Of a stretch of DNA of 63,724 nt, positions 43,828 through 52,938 are shown piece after piece (positions within the stretch are counted from its first letter, which is position 1; every line of letters begins with the position of its first letter). The notes below the pieces were generated by a model. That model saw only the letters and a program-made list of their open reading frames with translations. It was not told the DNA's origin and did no database searches. The position numbers and the translations under genes are program-made. The stretch is from NCBI GenBank assembly GCA_017454745.1, contig JAFTCL010000051.1:1-63724 (forward strand), read 5' to 3'. The DNA comes from Kiritimatiellia bacterium. Lineage in GTDB: Bacteria > Verrucomicrobiota > Kiritimatiellia > RFP12 > UBA1067.

Positions 43828-43857
43828 TTGAATTGCCCCTTTAGTTTCGTGTATGAT
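43828..43857 (+). promoter_or_regulatory. Promoter of the xylose-isomerase-like operon
   Basis: TTGAAT, an 18-base spacer, then TATGAT, about 54 bases before the ATG at 43911. Confidence 0.55.
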
Positions 43858-43910
43858 TATTGTGTTGTGGTTACAGTTTCTTCAACACTGGTAAAACAAA
43901 GGATGCTCTT

Positions 43911-45056
43911 ATGAAACGCAAAGCGTACAATATCGCCCCGGTCACCCTGCGGTCAATGCCGTTCTGGTGCTTCTCCAACCCGCTGTCCGACCCCTTCGGC
44001 GGTCCGGTACTTCCCAAACTCGACTCTCTGGACGCGGCTAAAATGTTGGCCCAAGCCGCCGCCGAGGGTCTGATTGAGGCGACTTCCTTCCATGACGATG
44101 ATCTGGTGCCATGGGATCCGGAGCATCTGGAGGACGATCTCGACCCCGCCAGCGAAACCTACAAAAAGTTGCGGGAAATCAAAAAAGTTTTGGACAAGGC
44201 CGGCATTCAAGTAAACGCCGCGACTTGCTCGCTGCACGGCAACCGGATCTTCCGGAACGGCGGATTGACCAACCCGGACCCGAAAATCCGCGCGCTTGCC
44301 CGCCGCAAAGCCGAACGCACCCTGCGCATCGGAAACCTTTTCGGCGCCAAATATTTCATCTACTGGGTCGCCCGCGACGGTTTCGAAGTCCCGGTGGCGG
44401 TGGACTGGAAGCGCGTTTACGGCTGGCTGGCGGACGGGCTCAACGGGGCGTACGACTACATCCAGAAGATGGGATTCAAGAATTATGTCGGCGCAACGGT
44501 GGAGCCGAAACCGAACGAGCCTCGCGGCCATATGTTCCTGCCAACGGCCGGCCACGCGGTGGGCTTTATCTACGGCCACTTGAAACACCCCGAATTCTTC
44601 GGCGTCAACCCCGAACTGTTGCAGCACGAAGGCATGGCACTCATGAACAGCGTGGAAACGGTCGGATACCTGGTCAGCATGAAAAAACTCTTTTTCCTGC
44701 ATTTCGGCAGCCAGATCAAAGCGCAGTTCGACGATGACTTCCCGCCGCTGGTCGGCCCCGAAGGGCTTAAGGAGACGGTGCAGATGTTCTGGGCGCTGCG
44801 TCAAATGGGCTGGAAGGGCGTTTTGGAATACGACTGCCACATGTTGCGCGCCGATGCCGACCCGGCCGACCCGTTGGGTTGCCGCCTGCAGTTCATCCGC
44901 GACTGCGTCCGCGCCACCGCCATCGCGCTGTTGCTGGCCGACCGGCTGTCCGGCTTGAAGACCAACGGCCTGAATGCCGCGGAGACCGACTTGGCGGCTA
45001 CCGCCTTGATGTGCCAGCTCGACGAAAAGTCAATCCAAGAGTGGATGAAGAACTAA
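43911..45056 (+). CDS. xylA: Xylose isomerase-like sugar isomerase
   Basis: A 381-residue TIM-barrel isomerase. Blocks expected of XylA are present: FHDDDLVPWD (catalytic His/Asp), ATVEPKPNEPRGHM (metal Glu and Lys), LLQHEGMALMNSVET (metal His region) and GVLEYDCHMLR. Xylose isomerase converts D-xylose to xylulose and often glucose to fructose. It is shorter than the usual 390-440 residues at the C-terminus, so substrate specificity is open. AAAGGA seven bases before the ATG fixes the start, not the in-frame TTG 17 codons upstream. An esterase and nadK follow at close spacing. Confidence 0.85.
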   Translation: MKRKAYNIAPVTLRSMPFWCFSNPLSDPFGGPVLPKLDSLDAAKMLAQAAAEGLIEATSFHDDDLVPWDPEHLEDDLDPASETYKKLREIKKVLDKAGIQVNAATCSLHGNRIFRNGGLTNPDPKIRALARRKAERTLRIGNLFGAKYFIYWVARDGFEVPVAVDWKRVYGWLADGLNGAYDYIQKMGFKNYVGATVEPKPNEPRGHMFLPTAGHAVGFIYGHLKHPEFFGVNPELLQHEGMALMNSVETVGYLVSMKKLFFLHFGSQIKAQFDDDFPPLVGPEGLKETVQMFWALRQMGWKGVLEYDCHMLRADADPADPLGCRLQFIRDCVRATAIALLLADRLSGLKTNGLNAAETDLAATALMCQLDEKSIQEWMKN

Positions 45057-45062
45057 TCCAGC

Positions 45063-45839
45063 ATGGCAAGACTGTACGCGGAGACTGAAGGGAGCGGCCC
45101 GGACGTGGTTTTCCTGCACGGGCTGCTCGGTTCAGTTGAAAATTGGAAGCATATCCAAAGCCAGCTGGCCGACCGTTACCGGGTGACCTGCATCGACCTG
45201 CCCAACCACGGGCGCTCACCGCAACAACCGGCGTTCACCATGCGTTCAATGGCGGACGACGTGGCGGAAACCCTCGCGACGGCGGACATAAAATCCGCCG
45301 CCATTGTCGGTCATTCGCTTGGCGGCAAGGTGGCGATGGTACTGGCAACGGAGTACACCGAACTGTGCAACGCGCTGGTGGTGGTGGATATGACCATCAA
45401 ACGTTTCGCCCCGGTGCACCTGTTCGTGCTCCGCGCCTGCCGCGACCTGCCGTTGGAAAAATGTTCGCGCCGGGCGGACTTGAAAGAGCAGCTGATGCAC
45501 TTGATCGCGCTGGACCAGACCTGCGACTTCGCGCTAAAAAACGTGGTGCGGGACGACTCCGGCGCGTTCACATGGCGGATCCCGCTGGACTATCTGATCG
45601 ACAACGCCACCGTGGTAAGTGACGCGGTGCCGTTGGTCTCCCCGTATGAAGGCCCGACCGCTTTCATACTGGGAGGCGATTCCCCGTTCCGGGTGTGGCG
45701 CGACGCCGATGCCATCAAGGGCTGGTTCCCGGCGGCGAAATTCGTTACCGTGCCAGGAGCCGGGCATCTTGTGCACACCGACCAGCCGGAAGCTTTCCTG
45801 CGCGAGCTGGAAACGTTCCTGTCCAACCTCAACCCGTAA
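45063..45839 (+). CDS. Alpha/beta-hydrolase, YbfF-type esterase
   Basis: A 258-residue cytosolic hydrolase. FLHGLLGSVENW forms the oxyanion region, IVGHSLGGKVAM carries the nucleophile Ser, and GAGHLVHTDQP the catalytic His. The order and DLPNHGRSP match the YbfF esterase family, which hydrolyses short acyl or acyl-CoA esters in vitro. It lies six bases after the isomerase stop and 10 bases before nadK, so all three are probably one transcript. Confidence 0.88.
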   Translation: MARLYAETEGSGPDVVFLHGLLGSVENWKHIQSQLADRYRVTCIDLPNHGRSPQQPAFTMRSMADDVAETLATADIKSAAIVGHSLGGKVAMVLATEYTELCNALVVVDMTIKRFAPVHLFVLRACRDLPLEKCSRRADLKEQLMHLIALDQTCDFALKNVVRDDSGAFTWRIPLDYLIDNATVVSDAVPLVSPYEGPTAFILGGDSPFRVWRDADAIKGWFPAAKFVTVPGAGHLVHTDQPEAFLRELETFLSNLNP

Positions 45840-45849
45840 GGGCAAACCC

Positions 45850-46710
45850 ATGAAGAAAATCGGATTAATCGTCAACACGGAAAAGCCGTGCGCCACCGAG
45901 GTGGCGACAGAGGTGGTCGGCCTGGCCACCTCGCTGGGGATGGAGGTGCTGCTGGACGCGGAGTGCAAGCTGCCGTTGAAATTATCCGCTTGCCGAGCCG
46001 ACCGTTTCGCTTCCGCCGGAGCGGAGGCGGCGGTGGTGCTGGGCGGCGACGGCACGATGCTTGACGCGGCCCGCCGCCTCTCCGCCGCGCCGCTGCCGAT
46101 GATGGGGCTGAACATCGGATCGCTGGGTTACCTGACCTGCGTGGAGCGTTCGCGTTTTGGCGAGGCCATGGCGCAACTGCACGACGGAACGTTCGATATT
46201 TCGACGCGGGCCACGCTCTCCGCCGAGTTGCGTGGGCCGAGCTATCCCACCACCGTCCGGTTGCCGGACGCGATGAACGACGTGGTGGTTAGCCGCGGCG
46301 CGTCCGGCACCACGGTGGAACTCGACGTAGCGGTGGACGGTTTGCCGGTCTCCCATTTCCTGTGCGACGGCATAATCGTCGCCACCGCCACCGGAAGCAC
46401 CGCCTATTCGCTATCGGCCGGCGGACCGATTTTGCTGCCCGACACTGACGCGCTGGTGGTAAACATGATTTGCCCCCACACGCTCACCTCCCGGCCGCTG
46501 GTGCTGCGCAATTCGGTTACCGTGTCCATTCGGGCGGTAGCCTGCAAAGCCGCAATGATCGTGAGCGCGGACGGGCGCGACAGCCGACCAATGACGGTAG
46601 GCGATGAAATCACCATCCGTCGCGGCGGATCCAATGTGCCGGTGATTTCCCTGCGGTGTTCAAACCCGTGGGACGTGATGCGGCGCAAGCTCCGGTGGGG
46701 CGGACGTTAA
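45850..46710 (+). CDS. nadK: NAD kinase
   Basis: A 286-residue cytosolic enzyme that phosphorylates NAD to NADP. VVLGGDGTMLDAARR is the family's ATP/NAD loop, NIGSLGYLT follows, MNDVVVSRG is the conserved NE/ND motif and IVATATGSTAYSLSAGGPI the third block. The start is the ATG 10 bases after the esterase stop. Its stop shares TTAA with the stop of the convergent GH99-like gene. Confidence 0.95.
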   Translation: MKKIGLIVNTEKPCATEVATEVVGLATSLGMEVLLDAECKLPLKLSACRADRFASAGAEAAVVLGGDGTMLDAARRLSAAPLPMMGLNIGSLGYLTCVERSRFGEAMAQLHDGTFDISTRATLSAELRGPSYPTTVRLPDAMNDVVVSRGASGTTVELDVAVDGLPVSHFLCDGIIVATATGSTAYSLSAGGPILLPDTDALVVNMICPHTLTSRPLVLRNSVTVSIRAVACKAAMIVSADGRDSRPMTVGDEITIRRGGSNVPVISLRCSNPWDVMRRKLRWGGR

Positions 46711-48401
46711 CGCGCAATGTACACGTAATTCAGCCGCCCCAGCGGAGCGGCATCGCCACGGTCGTAAAAATCGGCCACGGTTTTGATTTCCTCCGTACTG
46801 TCAGCCACCTTAAACCATAAGGTGAAATCAGGTTTCGTTACACCGACCGCCGCCAGAGGCAAACTGACGCTAAACTTGTCGCCGTCAACCGCATAACGCA
46901 ACTTCGATTCCGGCAAATCTGCGCACGACAGCGACTCCCCGGCCGACTTGATTCTCGCTAAAGTAGTCTCGCCATTCGCCCCCGGAGTGTTGTTCAAAAC
47001 ATAATCGTAACCCGTTCCACCGCTGAAGTTTAGATATATTTTAAGCCAGGTTCCACCGGTTCCAGGACCGGACACCGGACGTTTGGTACGGATGGTGAAA
47101 AACAGCGATTCGCGATTGTGGCGGACTTCAACCCGGCGGATCGCGTTACGCTGGGTACGGTTCTCGTAAACGGTTCCGTACCCCGGCGCATGGCGGGCAA
47201 AATCCCCGTCGGCGAAGTTGTCGTAAACCGCCGCCGGACCGTCGAAGGCGTGTGTCGGCGTTGTAACGATCCCCTTGTACCGGCGGATAAAACCCACCAA
47301 CTGCATAAAATAGTTGTCGAAATATCCGCCGCGCATCATCTCGATATCCCGGCTGTACTCATAATTCGCGCAATCGACGAAAAGAATCGGCCGTTCGGGA
47401 GTTCCCCGCCAGCGTCCCATTATCCACTCGTTCCACCCGGTAATCAGCACCACCGGCGGATCCGTCTCGATCGCGCGCTCGAACTGTTCCGAAAAATTGT
47501 AACCGTGCAGATACGCGTTCGGCGCCGGATCGTTCTCCCCGTTGTGGAAAGCCCGGCCGCGGTTACCCTTCTCACCGTACATCGCCGAGTCACCGAAACG
47601 CAACTGCGGATGCTGCGCCACTGAAACGTTGATAACCTCCGGCTCACCGCGTTGGTTTTCAAAAACCCGTTGCGGCCGCGTGAAATCCATCCAAGGCCAA
47701 CCGCCTTTCTTGGTGGGTTCGTTCGGCCATTGCGACATTTTGATGTTGAAAAAAGCTCTGACCTCTGGCGAACACTCCGATTCAACCGCGATAATCACGG
47801 GCCTCCCTTCAAACACGAACCAAGTGTCACGGCAAAAACCCGGTCGGTACACGCTCTCGTAGATCCGCTGGGCCGTGGCCCCCGACTTGGTATTGGTGTA
47901 AAACATCACCTTGGGGGTTTTCCATCCTGCCTGAAAATATTCCTCCAAAATCCGCATCACCAGTTTGGCGTTTTTTTCGTATATCACCGCGTTAGTGGTG
48001 TCGAAGAACAGGAAATCCACATCGGCCTGTATCAGCAATTTAAGGTGGTGACGCACCACCCACTCGTCATCCGAATAATAGTAGCCGTAAAACGGCTCTC
48101 CCCAATGGTGGTAGGTGCCGATGCCGCCCCAAACCGGCGAATCGGGCTTGTAACCGGCCTGCGGGTCCGCCGCCAGAATCTTGCTGACATCCAACGGTTT
48201 GCCGCGCCCGTGTTCGCCCAGCCATAAAAAATAGAAAATGCCGACCTGACGGTTCTGACGCGGGGACGGGGCGATTGACGAATCCGGAGTCTTTCTGCCC
48301 AGCGCGTCAACCGCCATCAGCGGACCGCCGGTCTGCATATTGACCGCAACCGTCAATTGCGCCATCAACGCAAAACCCAATACCCAGCCCAGTTTAAACA
48401 T
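46707..48401 (-). CDS. Secreted GH99/GH71-like protein with C-terminal sandwich domain
   Basis: A 564-residue exported protein with signal peptide about 1-20. Residues about 45-380 resemble endo-acting GH99/GH71-type or WbsX-like barrels: VGIFYFLWLGEHG, YHHWGEPFYGYYYSDDEWV, VDFLFFDTTNA and LITGWNEWIMGRW, whose WNEW carries a likely catalytic Glu. The C-terminal ~170 residues are a beta sandwich (VYDNFADGDFARHAPGYG to FSVSLPLAAVGV) of the carbohydrate-binding type. The start ATG is preceded by GGAG. The closest enzyme activity (mannan or glucan cleavage) cannot be fixed. It follows the KDG-type kinase by 14 bases. Confidence 0.68.
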   Translation of the reverse strand: MFKLGWVLGFALMAQLTVAVNMQTGGPLMAVDALGRKTPDSSIAPSPRQNRQVGIFYFLWLGEHGRGKPLDVSKILAADPQAGYKPDSPVWGGIGTYHHWGEPFYGYYYSDDEWVVRHHLKLLIQADVDFLFFDTTNAVIYEKNAKLVMRILEEYFQAGWKTPKVMFYTNTKSGATAQRIYESVYRPGFCRDTWFVFEGRPVIIAVESECSPEVRAFFNIKMSQWPNEPTKKGGWPWMDFTRPQRVFENQRGEPEVINVSVAQHPQLRFGDSAMYGEKGNRGRAFHNGENDPAPNAYLHGYNFSEQFERAIETDPPVVLITGWNEWIMGRWRGTPERPILFVDCANYEYSRDIEMMRGGYFDNYFMQLVGFIRRYKGIVTTPTHAFDGPAAVYDNFADGDFARHAPGYGTVYENRTQRNAIRRVEVRHNRESLFFTIRTKRPVSGPGTGGTWLKIYLNFSGGTGYDYVLNNTPGANGETTLARIKSAGESLSCADLPESKLRYAVDGDKFSVSLPLAAVGVTKPDFTLWFKVADSTEEIKTVADFYDRGDAAPLGRLNYVYIAR

Positions 48402-48415
48402 AAGTCTTTCTCCGT

Positions 48416-49462
48416 TCAACGGGAGACCCGCCGACCGCCGGCGGCTACCGCCACCTGGGCGATCTCACCGGGCGACACCAAATTGGCATCGCCCCGCACG
48501 GTGAGTTTCAAAACCGAAGCGGCGATGGCGTAATCTATGATACCCTGCGGCTCGAATCCCGCCGCCAGCGCATGGATAAACCCGGCGCTGAAACTGTCGC
48601 CCCCGCCAACGCCTTCCAAAACGTGGACCTCGTGAACCGGGCTGAAGAAAGGCCCGGCGTCGTCGGTAAGCAACATCCCCTGCCATTGAGAATGCTCGAC
48701 ATGGCAAATGTTTCGCAGCACCGTAGCGACTTGGCGGCAACCGAACTTGGCTATGATCTCGCGGGCGGTCTCGACAAAACCGTCGGCGTTGTCCAACCCG
48801 TCAGCCAACGACCGATCCGGCAAGCCCAGCGAAGCGGGGGCATCCTCGTCATGCGCGAAACAAATGTCCACCATCGGGAGCAGGCCGGACATGACGGCGG
48901 TGGCTTTCTCACGGCTCCACAGCTTTGACCGGTAGTTAAGATCGCATACGGTAGGGATGCCGGAACGGCGGCAGACTTCCAAAGCCTCGCGACAGGCGGC
49001 CGCCGTTTCATCAGACACGGCCGGAGTTACGCCGGAAAAGTAGAAACATCCGACACCGCGCAGCAACTTTTCCCAGTCATACGCGGTATGGGGCGCAAGC
49101 GAAAACGCGGAATATTTACGGTCGTAAACGCAACCGTTGGGACGCGCGGACGCCCCGTTTTCAAAGAAATAAATGCCAAGCCGGTCTCCCATGCGGAGCA
49201 TCCGGGAGATGTCAACCCCATAGGAAGTAAGATAGCGCGCCGCGCAATCCCCGATACGGTTGGGCGGCAGCACGGAAACCAGCGCCGAACGGTCGCCCTG
49301 AAACGCCAACGACACCGCGACGTTCGCCTCGGCGCCGCCAAACCAAACCTCGAAATTCTGCGTTTGTTCCAAACGGCGCCCGTTGGGCGGGGTGAGACGC
49401 ATCATCAATTCGCCAAAAGTCAAAACCGGCAATTGCGGGTTAATCGCAATACGTTTGGTCAT
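48416..49462 (-). CDS. kdgK: PfkB-family sugar kinase, 2-keto-3-deoxygluconate kinase type
   Basis: A 348-residue ribokinase-family enzyme. TFGELMMRLTPPNGRRL and VWFGGAEANVAVSLA are typical of KDG kinases, and GVGGGDSFSAGFIHAL carries the catalytic Asp and anion hole. KDG kinase phosphorylates 2-keto-3-deoxygluconate from pectin or uronic-acid breakdown, which fits the GH28 and pectate-lyase-like genes upstream in the window. Some homologues act on other sugars. It follows ptsI by 29 bases. Confidence 0.8.
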   Translation of the reverse strand: MTKRIAINPQLPVLTFGELMMRLTPPNGRRLEQTQNFEVWFGGAEANVAVSLAFQGDRSALVSVLPPNRIGDCAARYLTSYGVDISRMLRMGDRLGIYFFENGASARPNGCVYDRKYSAFSLAPHTAYDWEKLLRGVGCFYFSGVTPAVSDETAAACREALEVCRRSGIPTVCDLNYRSKLWSREKATAVMSGLLPMVDICFAHDEDAPASLGLPDRSLADGLDNADGFVETAREIIAKFGCRQVATVLRNICHVEHSQWQGMLLTDDAGPFFSPVHEVHVLEGVGGGDSFSAGFIHALAAGFEPQGIIDYAIAASVLKLTVRGDANLVSPGEIAQVAVAAGGRRVSR

Positions 49463-49491
49463 AAGAAATTTCCCGTTAGGGCCGACCGTCT

Positions 49492-51249
49492 TTACGGTTT
49501 GACCCGTTCTTTACAAAACTGGTAGACCTCGGAACCGGTTTTCCCGGACATCATATCGAGCGTGTCACACGCCAACGCCTGCAACCCGGACCAAGTGAAC
49601 GAACGCAACGTCCGCTTGACCAGCGGAATCAGCGACGGGGATACGCTAAGACTGGTCGCACCCATGCCGATAAGCAACGAAGCCACCACCGGATCGGCGG
49701 CGCATTCGCCGCAAACCGAAACCGGGATACCGGCCGCGTTGCCGGCGTCGATGGTTCGCTTAATCAGCCTCAAGACCGCGGGATGGGTAGGCTGGTAAAG
49801 GCGGGCCACCCGGTCATTTTGGCGGTCGGCCGCCAAAGTGTACTGAATCAGGTCATTGGTGCCGATGGAAATAAAATCGCATTCTTTGGCCAAGTCGTCG
49901 GCAATCAAAGCGGCGGAAGGAACTTCAACCATCGATCCCCGCAAAATGCCGGGGTTGAACGGGACGTTCATGCTCTGGAGTTCGCTTTTGCAATCCTCTA
50001 CCAGAAGGTTGGCGGCGCGCAACTCTTCGAGCGTGGACACCATCGGGTACATCAACCGGAGGTTGCCGCCGGAACTGGCCCGCAAAACCGCGCGAATCTG
50101 GCGGCGGAACTCGTCCGGGTTGTCGAGCAGAAAACGAATCGAGCGGTTGCCTAAAAACGGATTGGTCTCCGGATCCTGCATACGGCGGCCATCGCGCATC
50201 ACCTTATCGCCGCCGATATCCAACATCCGGATCACCACTGGCTGTCCAGCCGGGACCTCGCGGAGCATGGCAGAATAGGCGGCGGTCTGCTCTTCTTCGG
50301 TGGGAGTACGGTTAAGAGAAAGCCACAGATATTCGGAACGATACAGCCCGATCCCGTCCGCGCCGGTGGCTGCCACCGCACCATGCGGAGTGTTGGCATC
50401 GGTGTTGGCCAGCACCTTCAACTGCCGTCCGTCGGCGGTGGCGGCGGGCCGACCGCACTCCGCCGCCAACTCGGCGGCGTCCAGCCGGGCGCGTTCCTGA
50501 AGCAAGGCGAAAGCGGCTTGTTCCGCCGCAGAGGGATTGGCCACCACGCGGCCCGAGGTTCCGTCCAAAAGCAGAAAATCGCCATCGGACACCCGGTCGA
50601 GCAAACCGGCGATAGAGGTGACCGACGGGATGCCGAAAGCGCGGGCAAGCAACGCGACATGGGAAGTGACGCTGCCGCTAACGGTAATTATGCCCAGAAT
50701 GTTGGGCCTTGAAAAGGAAAGCAACTCCGCCGGGGAGATGGAATCAGACACCAGAATGCTTGGCTCGGACAGCGTTCTGGATCTCGACTCGAAACGGCCG
50801 AGCAAATTTCGGATGATACGGTCGGAAATGTCGCGGACATCGCGGGAACGCTCACGCAGATAAGGGTCGTCCATCTCCGCGAAAAGGTTGGAGAATTTTT
50901 CAGTCATCCGCTTCACCGCCAACTCGGCGTTGACACGGTACTGGGTAATCTCATCGCGGCACGACTGCAGAACCAGCGGGTCATCGAGCATCATCAGCAT
51001 GCCGTCGAAAATTTCCCGCCCGGCATTTAGCTCGGCGCTCAGGTTCAGCAACTGTGATCTTGATTTGGAAATCGCTTCGTCCAGCCGGTCAATCTCGGCC
51101 TGGCAATCGTCAATGGTGAATTCGGGCACGGCGATTTCCGTCGGCGGCGCCAAAACGACGGCACGACCGGAAACACAACCGCGAGAGACGGGCAAACCGC
51201 ATAGCTCGCACATTACAGGAGGGCAAACGGCGCTCGATTCCATTGTCAT
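49492..51249 (-). CDS. ptsI: PTS Enzyme I (phosphoenolpyruvate-protein phosphotransferase)
   Basis: A 585-residue cytosolic enzyme that takes phosphate from PEP to HPr. The phospho-His is in TVSGSVTSHVALLARAFGIPSV, the PEP-binding block is DIGGDKVM with NRSIRFLL, and the catalytic Cys is in SVCGECAADP. ISIGTNDLIQYTLA is also typical. A Cys-rich N-terminal extension (VCPPVMCELCGLPVSRGC) precedes the usual start of the protein and is unusual. It follows ptsH by nine bases. No EIIA, EIIB or EIIC genes are in the window, so the relay may be mainly regulatory. Confidence 0.94.
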   Translation of the reverse strand: MTMESSAVCPPVMCELCGLPVSRGCVSGRAVVLAPPTEIAVPEFTIDDCQAEIDRLDEAISKSRSQLLNLSAELNAGREIFDGMLMMLDDPLVLQSCRDEITQYRVNAELAVKRMTEKFSNLFAEMDDPYLRERSRDVRDISDRIIRNLLGRFESRSRTLSEPSILVSDSISPAELLSFSRPNILGIITVSGSVTSHVALLARAFGIPSVTSIAGLLDRVSDGDFLLLDGTSGRVVANPSAAEQAAFALLQERARLDAAELAAECGRPAATADGRQLKVLANTDANTPHGAVAATGADGIGLYRSEYLWLSLNRTPTEEEQTAAYSAMLREVPAGQPVVIRMLDIGGDKVMRDGRRMQDPETNPFLGNRSIRFLLDNPDEFRRQIRAVLRASSGGNLRLMYPMVSTLEELRAANLLVEDCKSELQSMNVPFNPGILRGSMVEVPSAALIADDLAKECDFISIGTNDLIQYTLAADRQNDRVARLYQPTHPAVLRLIKRTIDAGNAAGIPVSVCGECAADPVVASLLIGMGATSLSVSPSLIPLVKRTLRSFTWSGLQALACDTLDMMSGKTGSEVYQFCKERVKP

Positions 51250-51258
51250 CGCCCGGCG

Positions 51259-51543
51259 TTACTGCTCGTCCGGAATATCGAACTTCCGCGCCACCAGCGC
51301 TTCCAGCTCATCCAAAACCTCATGGCACTGCGGACCGATGGCGGTCACGCGCAACGTGGAGCCGCAAATCGCCTCCAGCGTCATCAACGCCATGATGCTT
51401 TTACCGGAAACCACGTTGCCGTCCTTCTCAACCTGGACATCGGCATTGAACCTAGACGCAACCTTGGCGAAAAGCCCGGCGGGACGCACGTGCATCCCAT
51501 ACTTGTTAAGCAACACCAGATCGCGAAATTCCTCTTTCTCCAT
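51259..51543 (-). CDS. ptsH: HPr phosphocarrier protein
   Basis: A 94-residue carrier between Enzyme I and acceptors. The active His (His18) is in KYGMHVRPAG, a variant of the usual GLHARPA. The regulatory Ser (Ser49) sits in GKSIMALM, the site phosphorylated by HprK. Presence of both sites, with hprK three bases upstream, supports dual phosphorylation as in Gram-positive catabolite control. Confidence 0.95.
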   Translation of the reverse strand: MEKEEFRDLVLLNKYGMHVRPAGLFAKVASRFNADVQVEKDGNVVSGKSIMALMTLEAICGSTLRVTAIGPQCHEVLDELEALVARKFDIPDEQ

Positions 51544-51546
51544 AGC

Positions 51547-52578
51547 TCACTCCCCCTCTTGTCGTGACAGCGCGACATGGCGCTGCTTAATCTGATCGTC
51601 AAGCGCTTTAGTGGCGTTTCCGCCGTAACTTCGATCGCGTTTGAACTGCCGTGCGGCGGTCTCCACCACATTGACCAGATCGCGCCCAGGCGCCACGGGA
51701 ATTACCCGCTGCGGTATCTTTACCCCCAGTACATCCCGTTCCAACAGCCGCTCGTTGGTACGGTCAAGCATATCTGACTCCTTGCTCTGCGGAACCAGCG
51801 TAATCACCAAATCCACCTGCTTTTCGCCGCGTACGGCGGCGACGCCGAAAATCACCGGCACCTCAAGGAAACCCAGACCCCGAATCTCCATGTAACCCAA
51901 AGTCGCGGGCTTGGCGGAGGCGATTACCTTGTTGGTACCCTCCAGCCGGAACTCCGGCGCGTCATCCGCCACCAGCGCGTGGCCGCGCATGATAAGACCG
52001 AGCGCGGTCTCGCTTTTACCAAGGCCGGGGTCGCCTTCGATGAACACCCCCACCCCGTCCACTTCCATTACCGTACCGTGTACGATCCGGCGCGGGGCGT
52101 GCAGTTCCTCCAGCAAGAATGTGCCGTTGTTGAAGAAAATCTTGGTCTCCAGCTCGGTGACGAACACCGGCACACCGTCCTTCTCGGCTAGCCGCGTCAC
52201 TTCCGGAAAAACCTGCTGCCCGCGGGCGAACACAATGCACGGGACATGCTCGCGGAAAATTGCCTCGATCCGTTCTACGCGCACATCCTCCGAAAGGCTC
52301 TTCAGGTATTCGTATTCCGAAAGCCCGATCACCTGGATGCGGCCGGGAGCGAAATGCCCGAGAAAACCGGACAACGCCAAGCCCGGCCGGTACGGCATCG
52401 GTTCGGGGATCTCTTTATCCAGCCCGGCCTCGCCGGCCACCAGAGACAGCTGGAGCCGGACCCGACCTGCGTTAAAGAACTTCCGGACCGTGACCTTGGA
52501 ACGCGGGGCCTCGATTTTCTTTTGGGAAAACGGGACCTCGCCGTTCTTGGGATTCTCTTTCCAGGTGACCACGCTCAT
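51547..52578 (-). CDS. hprK: HPr kinase/phosphorylase
   Basis: A 343-residue enzyme that phosphorylates and dephosphorylates HPr on Ser in response to metabolic state. An N-terminal domain (about 30-165) precedes the kinase domain with HGTVMEVDGVGVFIEG, the P-loop GDPGLGKS (182-189), GHALVADDAPEF and the signature MEIRGLGFLEV. The gene lies between hpf and ptsH, a layout related to that of the rpoN-linked nitrogen PTS cluster but with HprK in place of PtsN. Confidence 0.96.
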   Translation of the reverse strand: MSVVTWKENPKNGEVPFSQKKIEAPRSKVTVRKFFNAGRVRLQLSLVAGEAGLDKEIPEPMPYRPGLALSGFLGHFAPGRIQVIGLSEYEYLKSLSEDVRVERIEAIFREHVPCIVFARGQQVFPEVTRLAEKDGVPVFVTELETKIFFNNGTFLLEELHAPRRIVHGTVMEVDGVGVFIEGDPGLGKSETALGLIMRGHALVADDAPEFRLEGTNKVIASAKPATLGYMEIRGLGFLEVPVIFGVAAVRGEKQVDLVITLVPQSKESDMLDRTNERLLERDVLGVKIPQRVIPVAPGRDLVNVVETAARQFKRDRSYGGNATKALDDQIKQRHVALSRQEGE

Positions 52579-52587
52579 AAGAACAAC

Positions 52588-52890
52588 CTAACCCCTGATC
52601 GCCTTGGACACGATACGGGCGCGTTTTTTGCGGAGCTGGTTTTCCACTCGCGCCGCAGCCATGTCAATAACCGAACGGAGGTTGGCAGAATGCTCTTTGG
52701 TGCCAATCGCGGTCTGCCCTTTCTGCTGGGCCAAAATTTCCGTCTCGTACATTCCGCGCTGCGAATCAATCACCACCCGCACGCTTTCCAGCTTCGGAAA
52801 CTTTTCCACGATTTTCAGCGCCCGCTTTTCCGCGTAATCCTTAGCCCAAGCGCCAGCTTCCTGATGACGGATCGTTACTTCAATAGCCAT
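52588..52890 (-). CDS. hpf: Ribosome hibernation promoting factor, short form
   Basis: A 100-residue protein of the HPF/YfiA family (short form) that binds the 30S decoding centre and holds ribosomes inactive in starvation. The beta-alpha-beta core is visible (IEVTIRHQEAGAWAKDYAEKR, VRVVIDSQRGMYETEI) with a basic C-terminal helix (VENQLRKKRARI). GGAGG precedes the start. It lies between lptB and hprK, in the same place as hpf in proteobacterial lptB-rpoN-hpf clusters, but rpoN is missing here. Confidence 0.93.
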   Translation of the reverse strand: MAIEVTIRHQEAGAWAKDYAEKRALKIVEKFPKLESVRVVIDSQRGMYETEILAQQKGQTAIGTKEHSANLRSVIDMAAARVENQLRKKRARIVSKAIRG

Positions 52891-52938
52891 ATTTCTGCCT
52901 CCTTCGTTTTCGGCCTCGCGGCCGCTTTTAAATGCCGG

